Source: Aliamphritea ceti (GTDB taxonomy: Bacteria > Pseudomonadota > Gammaproteobacteria > Pseudomonadales > Balneatricaceae). From it: a stretch of DNA of 64,000 nucleotides. The notes beneath the pieces are model-generated. The model saw nothing but the letters and a program-made list of their open reading frames with translations, did not search any database and was not told the origin of the DNA. Position 1 is the stretch's first letter; each line of letters starts with the position of its first letter. Below, in pieces: positions 34,507-41,792 of this stretch. The stretch lies in NCBI RefSeq assembly GCF_024347215.1, contig NZ_AP025282.1:1488001-1552000 (forward strand), in the 5' to 3' direction. The position numbers and the translations under genes are program-made.

Positions 34507-34566
34507 CTCGAATTAGAACGAAATTGATTATCCTGCGGATAACCCAATTTAGAACAGTGATTCGAG
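34507..34566. promoter_or_regulatory. Dyad-symmetric region upstream of the recombinase operon
   Basis: A perfect palindrome TTATCCTGCGGATAA (34528-34542) is flanked by inverted CTCGAAT (34507-34513) and ATTCGAG (34560-34566). Between them lie direct copies AATTAGAAC (34511-34519) and AATTTAGAAC (34546-34555). The CTCGAAT arms resemble the half-sites of the XRE operators at 19040-19082. Probably an operator or recombinase-binding region. Confidence 0.5.
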
Positions 34567-34581
34567 AATGACGAAAAAATA

Positions 34582-34594
34582 AATGAAACGTTTT
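34582..34594. repeat. Right copy of the 13-bp island inverted repeat
   Basis: AATGAAACGTTTT is the exact reverse complement of AAAACGTTTCATT at 14773-14785 on the left edge. A partial copy AATGAAACG recurs at 34629-34637. It is a candidate element terminus or recombinase core; a 13-base exact match between two short edge regions is unlikely by chance. Confidence 0.55.
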
Positions 34595-34687
34595 ATTTGT
34601 CTTGCGAATAACTGGGTGAGTACTTAAGAAATGAAACGAAGTATTTTAGGTTTTTCAATGATGTGGAATCTATTAAGGCAATATAAT

Positions 34688-34713
34688 TAGGGGGTGTAGA
34701 GTACAGCCCCCTA
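34688..34713 (-). terminator. GC-rich hairpin downstream of pilC
   Basis: TAGGGGG (34688-34694) pairs with CCCCCTA (34707-34713), extended by a near-complementary GTGT/ACAG step. It lies 36 bases after the pilC stop and on the - strand is followed by an AT-rich run, so it probably ends the pilBC transcript before the island. Whether it belongs to the host or to the island is not known. Confidence 0.6.
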
Positions 34714-34748
34714 GTTAATGGAACGTTATGAAAAAAGTCTGTTATAAT

Positions 34749-35975
34749 TCAAACAACAGCGCCTAGCTGGAATATAGGTAAATACATAGCTATAACTAAC
34801 CCGCCAACTAAAACACCCAGGACGGACATAATCATGGGTTCAATTAGGCTGGATAAGTTATCAACGGCATTATCCACTTCTTCTTCGTAAAAATTAGCCA
34901 CTTTATCCAGCATTGTATCCAGAGAACCCGCTTCTTCACCGATAGCAATCATCTGTGTCGCCATCGGCGGAAATAAACCTGTCATATTTACTGCGTTTTT
35001 TAATGATTGGCCAGTTGATACACCGTTCTTGACTTGCATAATTGCTGTTGAATAGACGATATTACCTGATGCTCCTGCTGCTGAGTCTAATGCGTTGACT
35101 AGCGGTACCCCTGCCGCAAATGTAGTGGATAAGGTCCTGGCAAAGCGTGCAATAGCAGAGTTATGTAAGATTTTTCCGATGATGGGGAGTTTCAGAATGC
35201 TACGGTCAACGGAGGCTCTTAGTTTGGCTGAGCTTTGCATTGCCCTTTGAAATAAAAAGCCTGAAACTATAATGGCCAGAAGTGCAATAAACCACCACTC
35301 TCGGGCTACAACAGATAAGCCTACAACGAACTGGGTAAATGCGGGCAAATCTGCACCGAATGATTTAAATACACTTTCAAACTGAGGTACAACTTTTATT
35401 AGCAAAATGGCTGAAACCACAACACCAATAACAATTACTGCAATAGGGTAGGTTAGCGCTTTTTTGATTTTTGCTTTGAGGGACTCAATTTTTTCTTTAT
35501 AAGTAGCGATTCGATCAAGCATTGTTTCCAATGAGCCTGATTGTTCACCTGCTTGGACTAGATTGCAAAATAGCTCATCAAAATACTTTGGGTGTTTTTC
35601 CAGGGCTTTAGCAAAACTTGTACCGCTGTTTACGTCATTTTTTAGCTCATAGATGATTTTCTTCAGTTTTAACTTTTCAATGCCGTTAGAAACAATATCA
35701 AAGCCCTGTAATAAAGGAACACCGGCTTTGAGCATTGTCGCCATTTGTCGGGTAAACAAAGCAATGTCTAAAGCTTTAATAGGTTTAGACGCTTTGCTGA
35801 ACATGCTGTTGGTTTGTTTGCGCACCTTACGCGGAAGTATTCCCTGGCGGCGTAGCTGTGCTTTTGCAATAGTAAGATTTTCGGCATTGATACTGCCTTT
35901 ACTGGCATTGCCGGTTTTATCTTTGCCTTCCCAGAGGAAGGTTACAGGTAATTTTTCTTTCTTTTTTATTGCCAT
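34749..35975 (-). CDS. pilC: Type IV pilus inner-membrane platform protein PilC
   Basis: Assembly platform that couples the PilB motor to pilus subunit insertion. 408 residues with two T2SSF repeats: ALFTRQMATMLKAGVPLLQG near residue 70 and ARFARTLSTTFAAGVPLVNA near residue 275, each followed by GEEAGSL or GEQSGSL type motifs and membrane segments (YPIAVIVIGVVVSAILLIKV and the C-terminal VLGVLVGGLVIAMYLPIF). It starts 21 bases after the pilB stop. pilD, normally next, is displaced by the island. Confidence 0.97.
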   Translation of the reverse strand: MAIKKKEKLPVTFLWEGKDKTGNASKGSINAENLTIAKAQLRRQGILPRKVRKQTNSMFSKASKPIKALDIALFTRQMATMLKAGVPLLQGFDIVSNGIEKLKLKKIIYELKNDVNSGTSFAKALEKHPKYFDELFCNLVQAGEQSGSLETMLDRIATYKEKIESLKAKIKKALTYPIAVIVIGVVVSAILLIKVVPQFESVFKSFGADLPAFTQFVVGLSVVAREWWFIALLAIIVSGFLFQRAMQSSAKLRASVDRSILKLPIIGKILHNSAIARFARTLSTTFAAGVPLVNALDSAAGASGNIVYSTAIMQVKNGVSTGQSLKNAVNMTGLFPPMATQMIAIGEEAGSLDTMLDKVANFYEEEVDNAVDNLSSLIEPMIMSVLGVLVGGLVIAMYLPIFQLGAVV

Positions 35976-35995
35976 CAGAGTGATCTACCGTCTAG

Positions 35996-37714
35996 TCAGA
36001 CTTTTATTACCCGGTTAATTTCTTCGAGGCTGGTTAAGCCCTGACTCGCTTTTTCTAATCCCGAGTGACGTAAGGTCTTAAAGCCTTGTGTCTTAGCAAC
36101 AGCCTGAATATCCAGGGAAGAGCCATTAGACATAATACTTTCTGCGATTTCTTGGCTCATTGCTAACATTTCGTAAATGCCTACTCGTCCCTTATAGCCT
36201 TTATTGCATTTGCTGCAGCCTTTAGGGTTAGCTTCAAATAAGCTTAATTGATTTTGTAATTGTTCATCACTAAAACCGGCTTCTTTTAGTGCCTCTTTTG
36301 GAATGTTAGCTGGTTGTTTGCATTGTGTGCAAAGACGTCGGGCTAGCCGTTGGGCGATTATCAGGCTGACTGATGTAGCGATATTGAATGCCGGTACGCC
36401 CATATTTCTTAGACGGGTTAAGGTTTCAGGTGCGCTGTTGGTGTGTAATGTTGATAGAACCATGTGGCCAGTTTGTGCCGCTTTAATGCCAATTTCAGCT
36501 GTTTCTAAATCGCGGATTTCACCAACCATTACTACATCGGGATCCTGACGCAAAAATGCACGTAAAGCTTCGGCGAAAGTTAATCCCACTTTTGTATTAA
36601 CATGCACCTGGTTTATGCCCTCAAGGTTAATCTCTACGGGGTCTTCTGCGGTAGAAATATTGCGTTCAACTGTATTGAGAATATTAAGGCCTGTATACAG
36701 AGATACGGTTTTACCGCTGCCTGTGGGGCCTGTTACCAAGATCATACCTTGCGGTTTTTCTAAGGTTTCAAGGTATAAAGCTTTCTGGTGAGGCTCAAAA
36801 CCAAGTGCTTCTACCCCCATTTGAGCACTAGTGGGGTCTAGAATACGCAGTACAACTTTCTCGCCCCACAGTGTAGGCAGGGTGTTTACCCGGAAATCGA
36901 TAGAACGTTTCTTAGATAAACGCATTTTTATTCGACCATCTTGAGGCATGCGACGTTCAGAAATATCCATTTGCGACATTACTTTTAAGCGTGCACATAG
37001 CTGCAAAGCCAGGTTTGAAGGTGGCCTAGCAACTTCCTGAAGAATGCCATCAACTCGGCTACGAATACGATAGCTTTTTTCGTAAGGTTCGAAGTGAATA
37101 TCAGATGCGCCATTTTTTATCGCATCCAAAAGGATTTTATTAACGAAGCGAACAATTGGTGCGTCACTTGCGCCGTCGTCGGCCTGGTCCTCTTGTTGCG
37201 TTTCTGTCGGATCTTCAACATCTAAATTGTCCAGATCTGCATCATCTAGCCCTTCTAATGCAGAATTTTGTTCATCCAGAAAACTGTCAATTAAGCGATT
37301 TAGCTTATCTTCTTCAACAATAACTGCTTCGGTAGTTATGCCTGTATTAAACTTGAATTCATCTAAGGCCTGTATATTTGTCGGGTCCGAGATACCTACA
37401 AATAAGCGGTTTTCTCTTTGTATAAGTGGCAGGGCGTGATGTTTATTGATGAGTTTTTCATCAACCAGGCTTTTCGGCATGCTTTCTTGATCCAGCATAT
37501 CAAGATCAAGTAATGGCATGCCGAATTCGTCAGCAGCGGCTGCGGCGGCCCGATAAGCACTTACCAGACGGTTAGCAATAATATGGGAAATAAAAGGAGT
37601 TTTTTCTTCTCTGGAAGTTTTAAGAGCTTCCATCGCTACATCGGATGAAAAAACACCGTCGTTTACTAAACGTCTTGCTAATCCGCTTAAGGGTTGAAAA
37701 GGCTGTAAACTCAT
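35996..37714 (-). CDS. pilB: Type IV pilus assembly ATPase PilB
   Basis: Hexameric extension motor for type IV pili and DNA uptake. 572 residues. An N-terminal MshEN-like domain (about residues 50-150) is followed by the GspE-type ATPase core: Walker A VTGPTGSGKTVSLYTGL, the Asp box region EDPVEINLEGINQV, Walker B RAFLRQDPDVVMVGEIRDLE and the His box TGHMVLSTLHTNSAPET. The tetracysteine zinc motif CTQCKQ and CSKCNKGYKGRVG is intact. No damage is seen, in contrast to the neighbouring pilA. Confidence 0.98.
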   Translation of the reverse strand: MSLQPFQPLSGLARRLVNDGVFSSDVAMEALKTSREEKTPFISHIIANRLVSAYRAAAAAADEFGMPLLDLDMLDQESMPKSLVDEKLINKHHALPLIQRENRLFVGISDPTNIQALDEFKFNTGITTEAVIVEEDKLNRLIDSFLDEQNSALEGLDDADLDNLDVEDPTETQQEDQADDGASDAPIVRFVNKILLDAIKNGASDIHFEPYEKSYRIRSRVDGILQEVARPPSNLALQLCARLKVMSQMDISERRMPQDGRIKMRLSKKRSIDFRVNTLPTLWGEKVVLRILDPTSAQMGVEALGFEPHQKALYLETLEKPQGMILVTGPTGSGKTVSLYTGLNILNTVERNISTAEDPVEINLEGINQVHVNTKVGLTFAEALRAFLRQDPDVVMVGEIRDLETAEIGIKAAQTGHMVLSTLHTNSAPETLTRLRNMGVPAFNIATSVSLIIAQRLARRLCTQCKQPANIPKEALKEAGFSDEQLQNQLSLFEANPKGCSKCNKGYKGRVGIYEMLAMSQEIAESIMSNGSSLDIQAVAKTQGFKTLRHSGLEKASQGLTSLEEINRVIKV

Positions 37715-38013
37715 TGATTCCTCTACTGAATTTAGCAGTATTGCTACCTTGTATTTATCTCTGGATGTAAAGTAACATTTATACGCCGGTTTGAAAAATT
37801 AAAGGACTTACTTAAGTTCTTATCGGTGTGTAGAGAGAACTATGTGTTTCAGGAAACTTGTCATTTTGCGATATCCTTTACTGGACTGACATGCAGGTTA
37901 GGTTAGTATTAGCCATAAGCTTGTAGGGAGCATGGATGAAGGGCTAATCGGCAAGGGAAAGTTTTGCTGGAGCAAGGATGATATTAATAATAATCTCTGT
38001 GGAGAGAAAAAGC
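37715..38013. other. Divergent pilB-pilA intergenic region
   Basis: About 300 bases between the pilB and pilA start codons. It must hold both promoters. I found no sigma-54 site of the GG-N10-GC form, although one is common before pilA in pseudomonads. TTGCTG at 37964-37969 followed by TAATAA at 37988-37993 is a weak sigma-70 candidate for pilA. GGAGAG about nine bases before the pilA ATG is its ribosome site. Confidence 0.4.
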
Positions 38014-38428
38014 ATGAAAAAACAACAGGGCTTTACCCTTATCGAATTAATGATTGTTGTTGCGATCATTGGGATTTTGGCAGCAATCGCGTTGCCTGCA
38101 TATAATAGCTACTCGAATAGAGCTCGTTTTTCTTAAGTTGTGCAAGCAACTCAGGGGGTTAAGACTGCGGTAGAAGTATGTGCGCAGACTACTGGTGCTG
38201 TCGCTGGTTGTGGTACAGCGGGGAATGGTGCTGTTTCTGTTGCTGCATTAGGTGCTACAGGTGGCGCTAATGTTTCGGCTGTTGCAGTTGATGCTAACGG
38301 TGTCATTTTAGCCACAGGTTCAGGTGCTGCTCCTTTAAAACTCTACTTATCAGTTGACACCTGCGTTGGCTAATGGTCAAGTCACCTGGACACAAGCAGG
38401 GTCTTGTGGCGGTACAGGGATGTGCTAA
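38014..38428 (+). pseudogene. pilA: Major type IV pilin gene pilA, broken twice
   Basis: Translation begins MKKQQG then FTLIELMIVVAIIGILAAIA, a perfect type IV prepilin leader (cut after G6, Glu at +5). At 38134-38136 the frame hits TAA between RARFS and VVQATQG, where a pilin would have Glu (GAA to TAA is one change). The same frame then reads a pilin body with CAQTTG until about 38337-38347, where it slips by one base. The correct C-terminus, ALANGQVTWTQAGSCGGTGM then Cys and TAA at 38426-38428, lies in another frame. Two independent lesions argue for a true pseudogene. Confidence 0.88.
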
Positions 38429-38445
38429 TTTAAAAATAAAAGTAG

Positions 38446-38474
38446 AAAAGAGAAGCTATAAGCTTCTCTTTTTT
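38446..38474 (+). terminator. Rho-independent terminator after pilA
   Basis: Perfect 12-bp stem AAAAGAGAAGCT/AGCTTCTCTTTT (38446-38457 with 38461-38472), 3-base loop, ending in a T-run. It lies 18 bases after the original pilA stop. Confidence 0.92.
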
Positions 38475-38518
38475 GTTATTAGATTGAATTTGGTTGTTTT
38501 TAGGATTTATATTCATTT

Positions 38519-38872
38519 ATGAAAAAAACACTCCTAATTATCGTAATAGCAATCGCGGCGGGCGTAGGCTATTTTCTCGAAACGAAAAAAGTACATGTTA
38601 GCACCCAGCAGCGAGCATCTGTCGAAGCTGCTTTAGCGCTAGAGCCTGAAAAATATCCTGCAACGCCTGTTTGGTGGTCCGATGGTGATATTCTTGCGGT
38701 TGGTATGCGCGTATCGGATGAGAAAGACAAGCTGGATGCGAGTGCTCAGGATATTTGTAAAGTTCTTTGGAAGTATGATGTAAATCGTACAGCGGTTGAA
38801 ATTTACGATATAGAAAAGATTCAAAAAGCAGATGACTGGAAGATGATTGGTGGAGCGGACTGTCGTCGTTAA
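38519..38872 (+). CDS. Small membrane-anchored or exported protein, unknown function
   Basis: 117 residues, not recognised. An N-terminal hydrophobic segment (MKKTLLIIVIAIAAGVGYFL) serves as signal anchor or signal peptide; the rest is soluble and charged (WWSDGDILAVGMRVSDEKDK, then DICKVLWKYDV) with two cysteines (CKVL and the C-terminal DCRR). It follows the pilA terminator and is convergent with nadC. A link to pilus function is only positional. Confidence 0.7.
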   Translation: MKKTLLIIVIAIAAGVGYFLETKKVHVSTQQRASVEAALALEPEKYPATPVWWSDGDILAVGMRVSDEKDKLDASAQDICKVLWKYDVNRTAVEIYDIEKIQKADDWKMIGGADCRR

Positions 38873-38938
38873 TTGTTTTCAAAACTAATTCTTTATTGAT
38901 ACGTGTTATCCATCCTTGAATAACACGTTTCGACTTTT

Positions 38939-39790
38939 TTATTCCTTTATAAACCGCATAGACAGATCCACTGCTCGGCAGTCTTTGGTCAGCAAACCTA
39001 TAGAAATGTAATCGACGCCTGTTTCTGCGATTGGGCGTAAAGTCTGATCGTTAATTCCCCCCGACGCTTCCAGTTTTACCGGTTTACCTAATTCAGAATT
39101 TGTTTCAACTGCTGTGCGCATGTTCTCCAGACTGAAGTTGTCAAGCATAATAGTATCGGCGCCAGCATTCAGGGCTTGTTGGAATTCATCCAGGCTTTCC
39201 ACTTCAACTTCGACAGGTTTACCACGTTCGTTTATCTTGGCAATAGCAACTGCGTTAGCGATTGAGCCGCAAGCCATGATGTGATTTTCTTTTATGAGGA
39301 AAGCATCATAGAGGCCGATTCGGTGGTTGTATCCACCACCGCAGCTGACAGCGTATTTTTGCGCATTGCGAAGGCCGGGAATGGTTTTGCGGGTATCAAG
39401 GAGTTTAACGCCGGTGTCAGCTACCAGAGACGCGTAATGTGCGCTGATAGTGGCAGTGCCAGATAAGGTTTGCAGAAAGTTAAGTGCAGCCCGTTCAGCG
39501 GTTAACATTGAGCGGGCTGGGCCTTCAATCTCAAACAACGTTTGATTAGCGACTACACTGTCACCGTCTTCTACTTTCCAGGTGATTTGCATGGAATCAT
39601 CTACCTGTCGATATACTTCTGATACCCAGGCTGTGCCGCAAATGATAGCGTTTTCTCTGCATATCACTCTGGCTTTCGCGAACTGGTCAGCAGGGATAAG
39701 TTGTGCGGTTATATCACCATCACCAATATCTTCTGCCAGGGCATTTGCGACAGTTGAGTTCAGGTCTGCGAGTAATGGTGATTGGGTCAT
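38939..39790 (-). CDS. nadC: Nicotinate-nucleotide pyrophosphorylase (quinolinate phosphoribosyltransferase)
   Basis: Converts quinolinate and PRPP to nicotinate mononucleotide in de novo NAD synthesis. Start taken at ATG 39790 (MTQSPLLADLNSTVANALAEDIG); upstream in-frame starts add 24 residues without family match. About 283 residues. Motifs: EDIGDGDITAQLIP, ERAALNFLQTLSGTAT, LDTRKTIPGLRNAQKYAV with GGGYNHRIGL, and LEASGGINDQTLRPIAETGV. Its place beside pilA and ampD matches the Pseudomonas arrangement. Confidence 0.97.
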   Translation of the reverse strand: MTQSPLLADLNSTVANALAEDIGDGDITAQLIPADQFAKARVICRENAIICGTAWVSEVYRQVDDSMQITWKVEDGDSVVANQTLFEIEGPARSMLTAERAALNFLQTLSGTATISAHYASLVADTGVKLLDTRKTIPGLRNAQKYAVSCGGGYNHRIGLYDAFLIKENHIMACGSIANAVAIAKINERGKPVEVEVESLDEFQQALNAGADTIMLDNFSLENMRTAVETNSELGKPVKLEASGGINDQTLRPIAETGVDYISIGLLTKDCRAVDLSMRFIKE

Positions 39791-40037
39791 AGCTATCCCG
39801 TATGAGTTTGTAAATGGGCTGTTTTTCATTCTGATATTGATGGCATACCGAATAGCCAGCAAGGTAGAATAATCTGTAATTGATAGAGCGGGTTTATTGC
39901 GAGACAGTTTAATTCAGTCGCGTTTTATATGCACCCTGAGTTTTCTTCGGTTGTTGTATTTCTTAAGATAAGAAGTAAGTGGGTAAGGTGTAAGAATTAG
40001 CACTTGCTAAGAACAAGAGCTATTTACTGAGGGATTT

Positions 40038-40574
40038 ATGAAAATTTTAAATGGCTGGCTAACAGATACAGAAGTGTGTGTGTCGCCAAACCAAAATGAA
40101 CGGCCTGACCTGATTACACCTGAACTACTGGTTGTACATAATATAAGCTTACCGCCAAAACAGTTTGGTGGTGGTTATGTGGAGCAGTTTTTCGTTAATA
40201 AGCTGAATCCAGCTGATCATCCTTATTTTGCTGAAATAAGCCATCTAGAGGTATCTGCGCATCTTCTGATAGAGCGTACCGGTCGCCTGGTGCAGTTTGT
40301 TTCATTTGATAACAGAGCATGGCATGCGGGTGTTTCTGAATACAAAGGAAAAGAGGCCTGCAATGACTTCTCTATAGGTGTTGAATTGGAAGGGTGTGAT
40401 GACTTTCCTTACACCCTGATCCAGTACCAGAAGTTATCTGAAGTGCATAAAGCTTTACAGAATTACTATCCGCATTTGACTGACGAAACTGTGACGGGGC
40501 ATTCAGATATAGCACCGGGCCGAAAAACTGATCCTGGTGATGCATTCAACTGGTGCTATTTCAGAGGCTTATAG
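40038..40574 (+). CDS. ampD: 1,6-anhydro-N-acetylmuramyl-L-alanine amidase AmpD
   Basis: Cytoplasmic zinc amidase of peptidoglycan recycling; in relatives its loss derepresses AmpC beta-lactamase. 178 residues. Zinc ligands are visible as H34 (LLVVHNISLPPKQFGGG), H155 (TGHSDIAPGRKTDPGD) and D165. SAHLLIERTGRLVQFVSFDN and RAWHAGVSEYKGKEACNDFS are amidase-2 motifs. No ampE follows. Confidence 0.97.
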   Translation: MKILNGWLTDTEVCVSPNQNERPDLITPELLVVHNISLPPKQFGGGYVEQFFVNKLNPADHPYFAEISHLEVSAHLLIERTGRLVQFVSFDNRAWHAGVSEYKGKEACNDFSIGVELEGCDDFPYTLIQYQKLSEVHKALQNYYPHLTDETVTGHSDIAPGRKTDPGDAFNWCYFRGL

Positions 40575-40670
40575 AGATGGTTACCAGACAGGCTTGCTAG
40601 TCAGGTTCACTCGGCTGGCTTCCTAGAGAGGCTTTGTCAGTGTTATCTGTAGCTAAAATTTAAGGGGATC

Positions 40671-41738
40671 TTAATCCGCGTTAAAGAGTACAGGATTGTT
40701 TATATCCAGCTGAATACTAACGTTATCACCAGGCTGATGTTCAATATTTGCCGGAACTGCGCAGGTAAGTCGCTCACCTGACTCAAGCTCGAGTTGGTAC
40801 TGATGATAAGCACCACGAAAAGTCTTTTTCAGTAACTGAGCTTTGTAAGGACTTGTTGTATTTTGGCGAACGTTATACTGGCGAATTAATAACTTAACCT
40901 GTTCTCCTGGAATAAGCTGATGGGGTTCGGGACTGCGAATTTTTCCTAGCACAGTATCTACACAGTGTTCGCAGGATACCGTCGCATCAATCAAATTGCC
41001 CTGGCCGACAAACTGAGCAACAAATGGCGTTGCTGGTTTTTGATAGACTTTTTTGGCCAGGTCCCACTGGTGTATCTCACCTTCGTTCATGACGCCTATT
41101 AAGTCAGCGATTGAAAATGCTTCTGACTGATCATGACTAACGACTAGCGCGCTAATGTTTTCCTGCTTCAGAATGCGTCTTACTTCAGGAACCAGGGTTT
41201 CACGCAGCTTTGCATCCAGCCCGGAAAAAGGCTCGTCCATTAGTAATAAATCAGGCTTAGGTGCCAGCGCGCGTGCCAGTGCAACCCGTTGCTGCTGACC
41301 ACCGGATAATTCGTGTGGATACCTTTGTGCGTAATCAGGTAAGCCAATCAGTTCAAGTAACCCGTTGATACGCTGTTGTTGCTTTTCTGATTTGAGATAC
41401 CGAATACCAAAGCGGATATTATCGCTGACTGTTAGGTGTGGAAACAGGGCTATATCCTGAAAAACCATACCAATATTGCGCTGTTCCGGAGGAAGAACGC
41501 TGACAGCATCAGAAATATTTTCACCGACAGTGCTGATGATACCTTGTGTTGGCTTTTCAAAACCGGCTATAGCACGTAGTAGCGTTGATTTGCCGCATCC
41601 GCTGGGGCCAAGCAGGCAACCAATCTGCCCTGCAGGTAGTTGTAAGCAAGCATTGTGAACAACTGTCTTACTACCATAGGCAAGATCGAGGTTTTTAAGT
41701 TCAAGCTGATAAGTCAGCGAAGTTCCATGGGCGGTCAT
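40671..41738 (-). CDS. fbpC: Ferric-iron ABC transporter ATP-binding protein (FbpC type)
   Basis: ABC ATPase of about 355 residues; ATG 41738 is preferred over ATG 41744 because AAGAG then sits at a usable distance. Walker A LLGPSGCGKSTLLRAIAGFE, Q-loop VFQDIALFPHLTV, signature HELSGGQQQRVALARALAPK, Walker B LLLMDEPFSGLDAKL and H-loop VVSHDQSEAFSIADLIGVM. A C-terminal TOBE-like region follows. Gene order binding protein, permease, ATPase on the - strand is that of Fe(III) importers. The substrate is inferred from that set. Confidence 0.9.
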   Translation of the reverse strand: MTAHGTSLTYQLELKNLDLAYGSKTVVHNACLQLPAGQIGCLLGPSGCGKSTLLRAIAGFEKPTQGIISTVGENISDAVSVLPPEQRNIGMVFQDIALFPHLTVSDNIRFGIRYLKSEKQQQRINGLLELIGLPDYAQRYPHELSGGQQQRVALARALAPKPDLLLMDEPFSGLDAKLRETLVPEVRRILKQENISALVVSHDQSEAFSIADLIGVMNEGEIHQWDLAKKVYQKPATPFVAQFVGQGNLIDATVSCEHCVDTVLGKIRSPEPHQLIPGEQVKLLIRQYNVRQNTTSPYKAQLLKKTFRGAYHQYQLELESGERLTCAVPANIEHQPGDNVSIQLDINNPVLFNAD

Positions 41739-41792
41739 AGGCATCTCTTTACTACAGACTGCATGTCAGCAGAGAAAATTTCAATACAGGCA

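Larger units (their letters stand above)
14773..34594. mobile_element. Defence-carrying genomic island with three tyrosine recombinases
   Basis: A roughly 19.8 kb block splits the pil cluster exactly between pilC (stop at 34749) and pilD (start at 14683). It carries CBASS-like genes, an antitoxin-domain cassette, an XRE/HAD pair, a type I restriction-modification system and a six-gene recombinase/helicase operon. The stated limits are the outer ends of a 13-bp inverted repeat: AAAACGTTTCATT at 14773-14785 and AATGAAACGTTTT at 34582-34594. There is no tRNA at either end. That it is an island is clear from content and context; the exact ends are a proposal and need an empty-site comparison. Confidence 0.85.

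Noticed and set aside
14966..34725. 9-bp direct repeat AATGGAACG (14966-14974 and 34717-34725) as island att sites
   Set aside because: A 9-base match between two edge regions of this size is expected by chance about as often as not; the 13-bp inverted repeat is stronger.
34548..34748. tRNA or other classic integration target at the island edge
   Set aside because: No cloverleaf or tRNA 3' end is visible at either edge.
37715..38013. Sigma-54 promoter for pilA
   Set aside because: No GG-N10-GC arrangement was found; near matches have the wrong spacing.
38140..38373. Separate 77-residue gene inside the pilA region
   Set aside because: It is the middle of the pilin body, in frame with the pilin leader after the TAA codon, and it has no ribosome site of its own.
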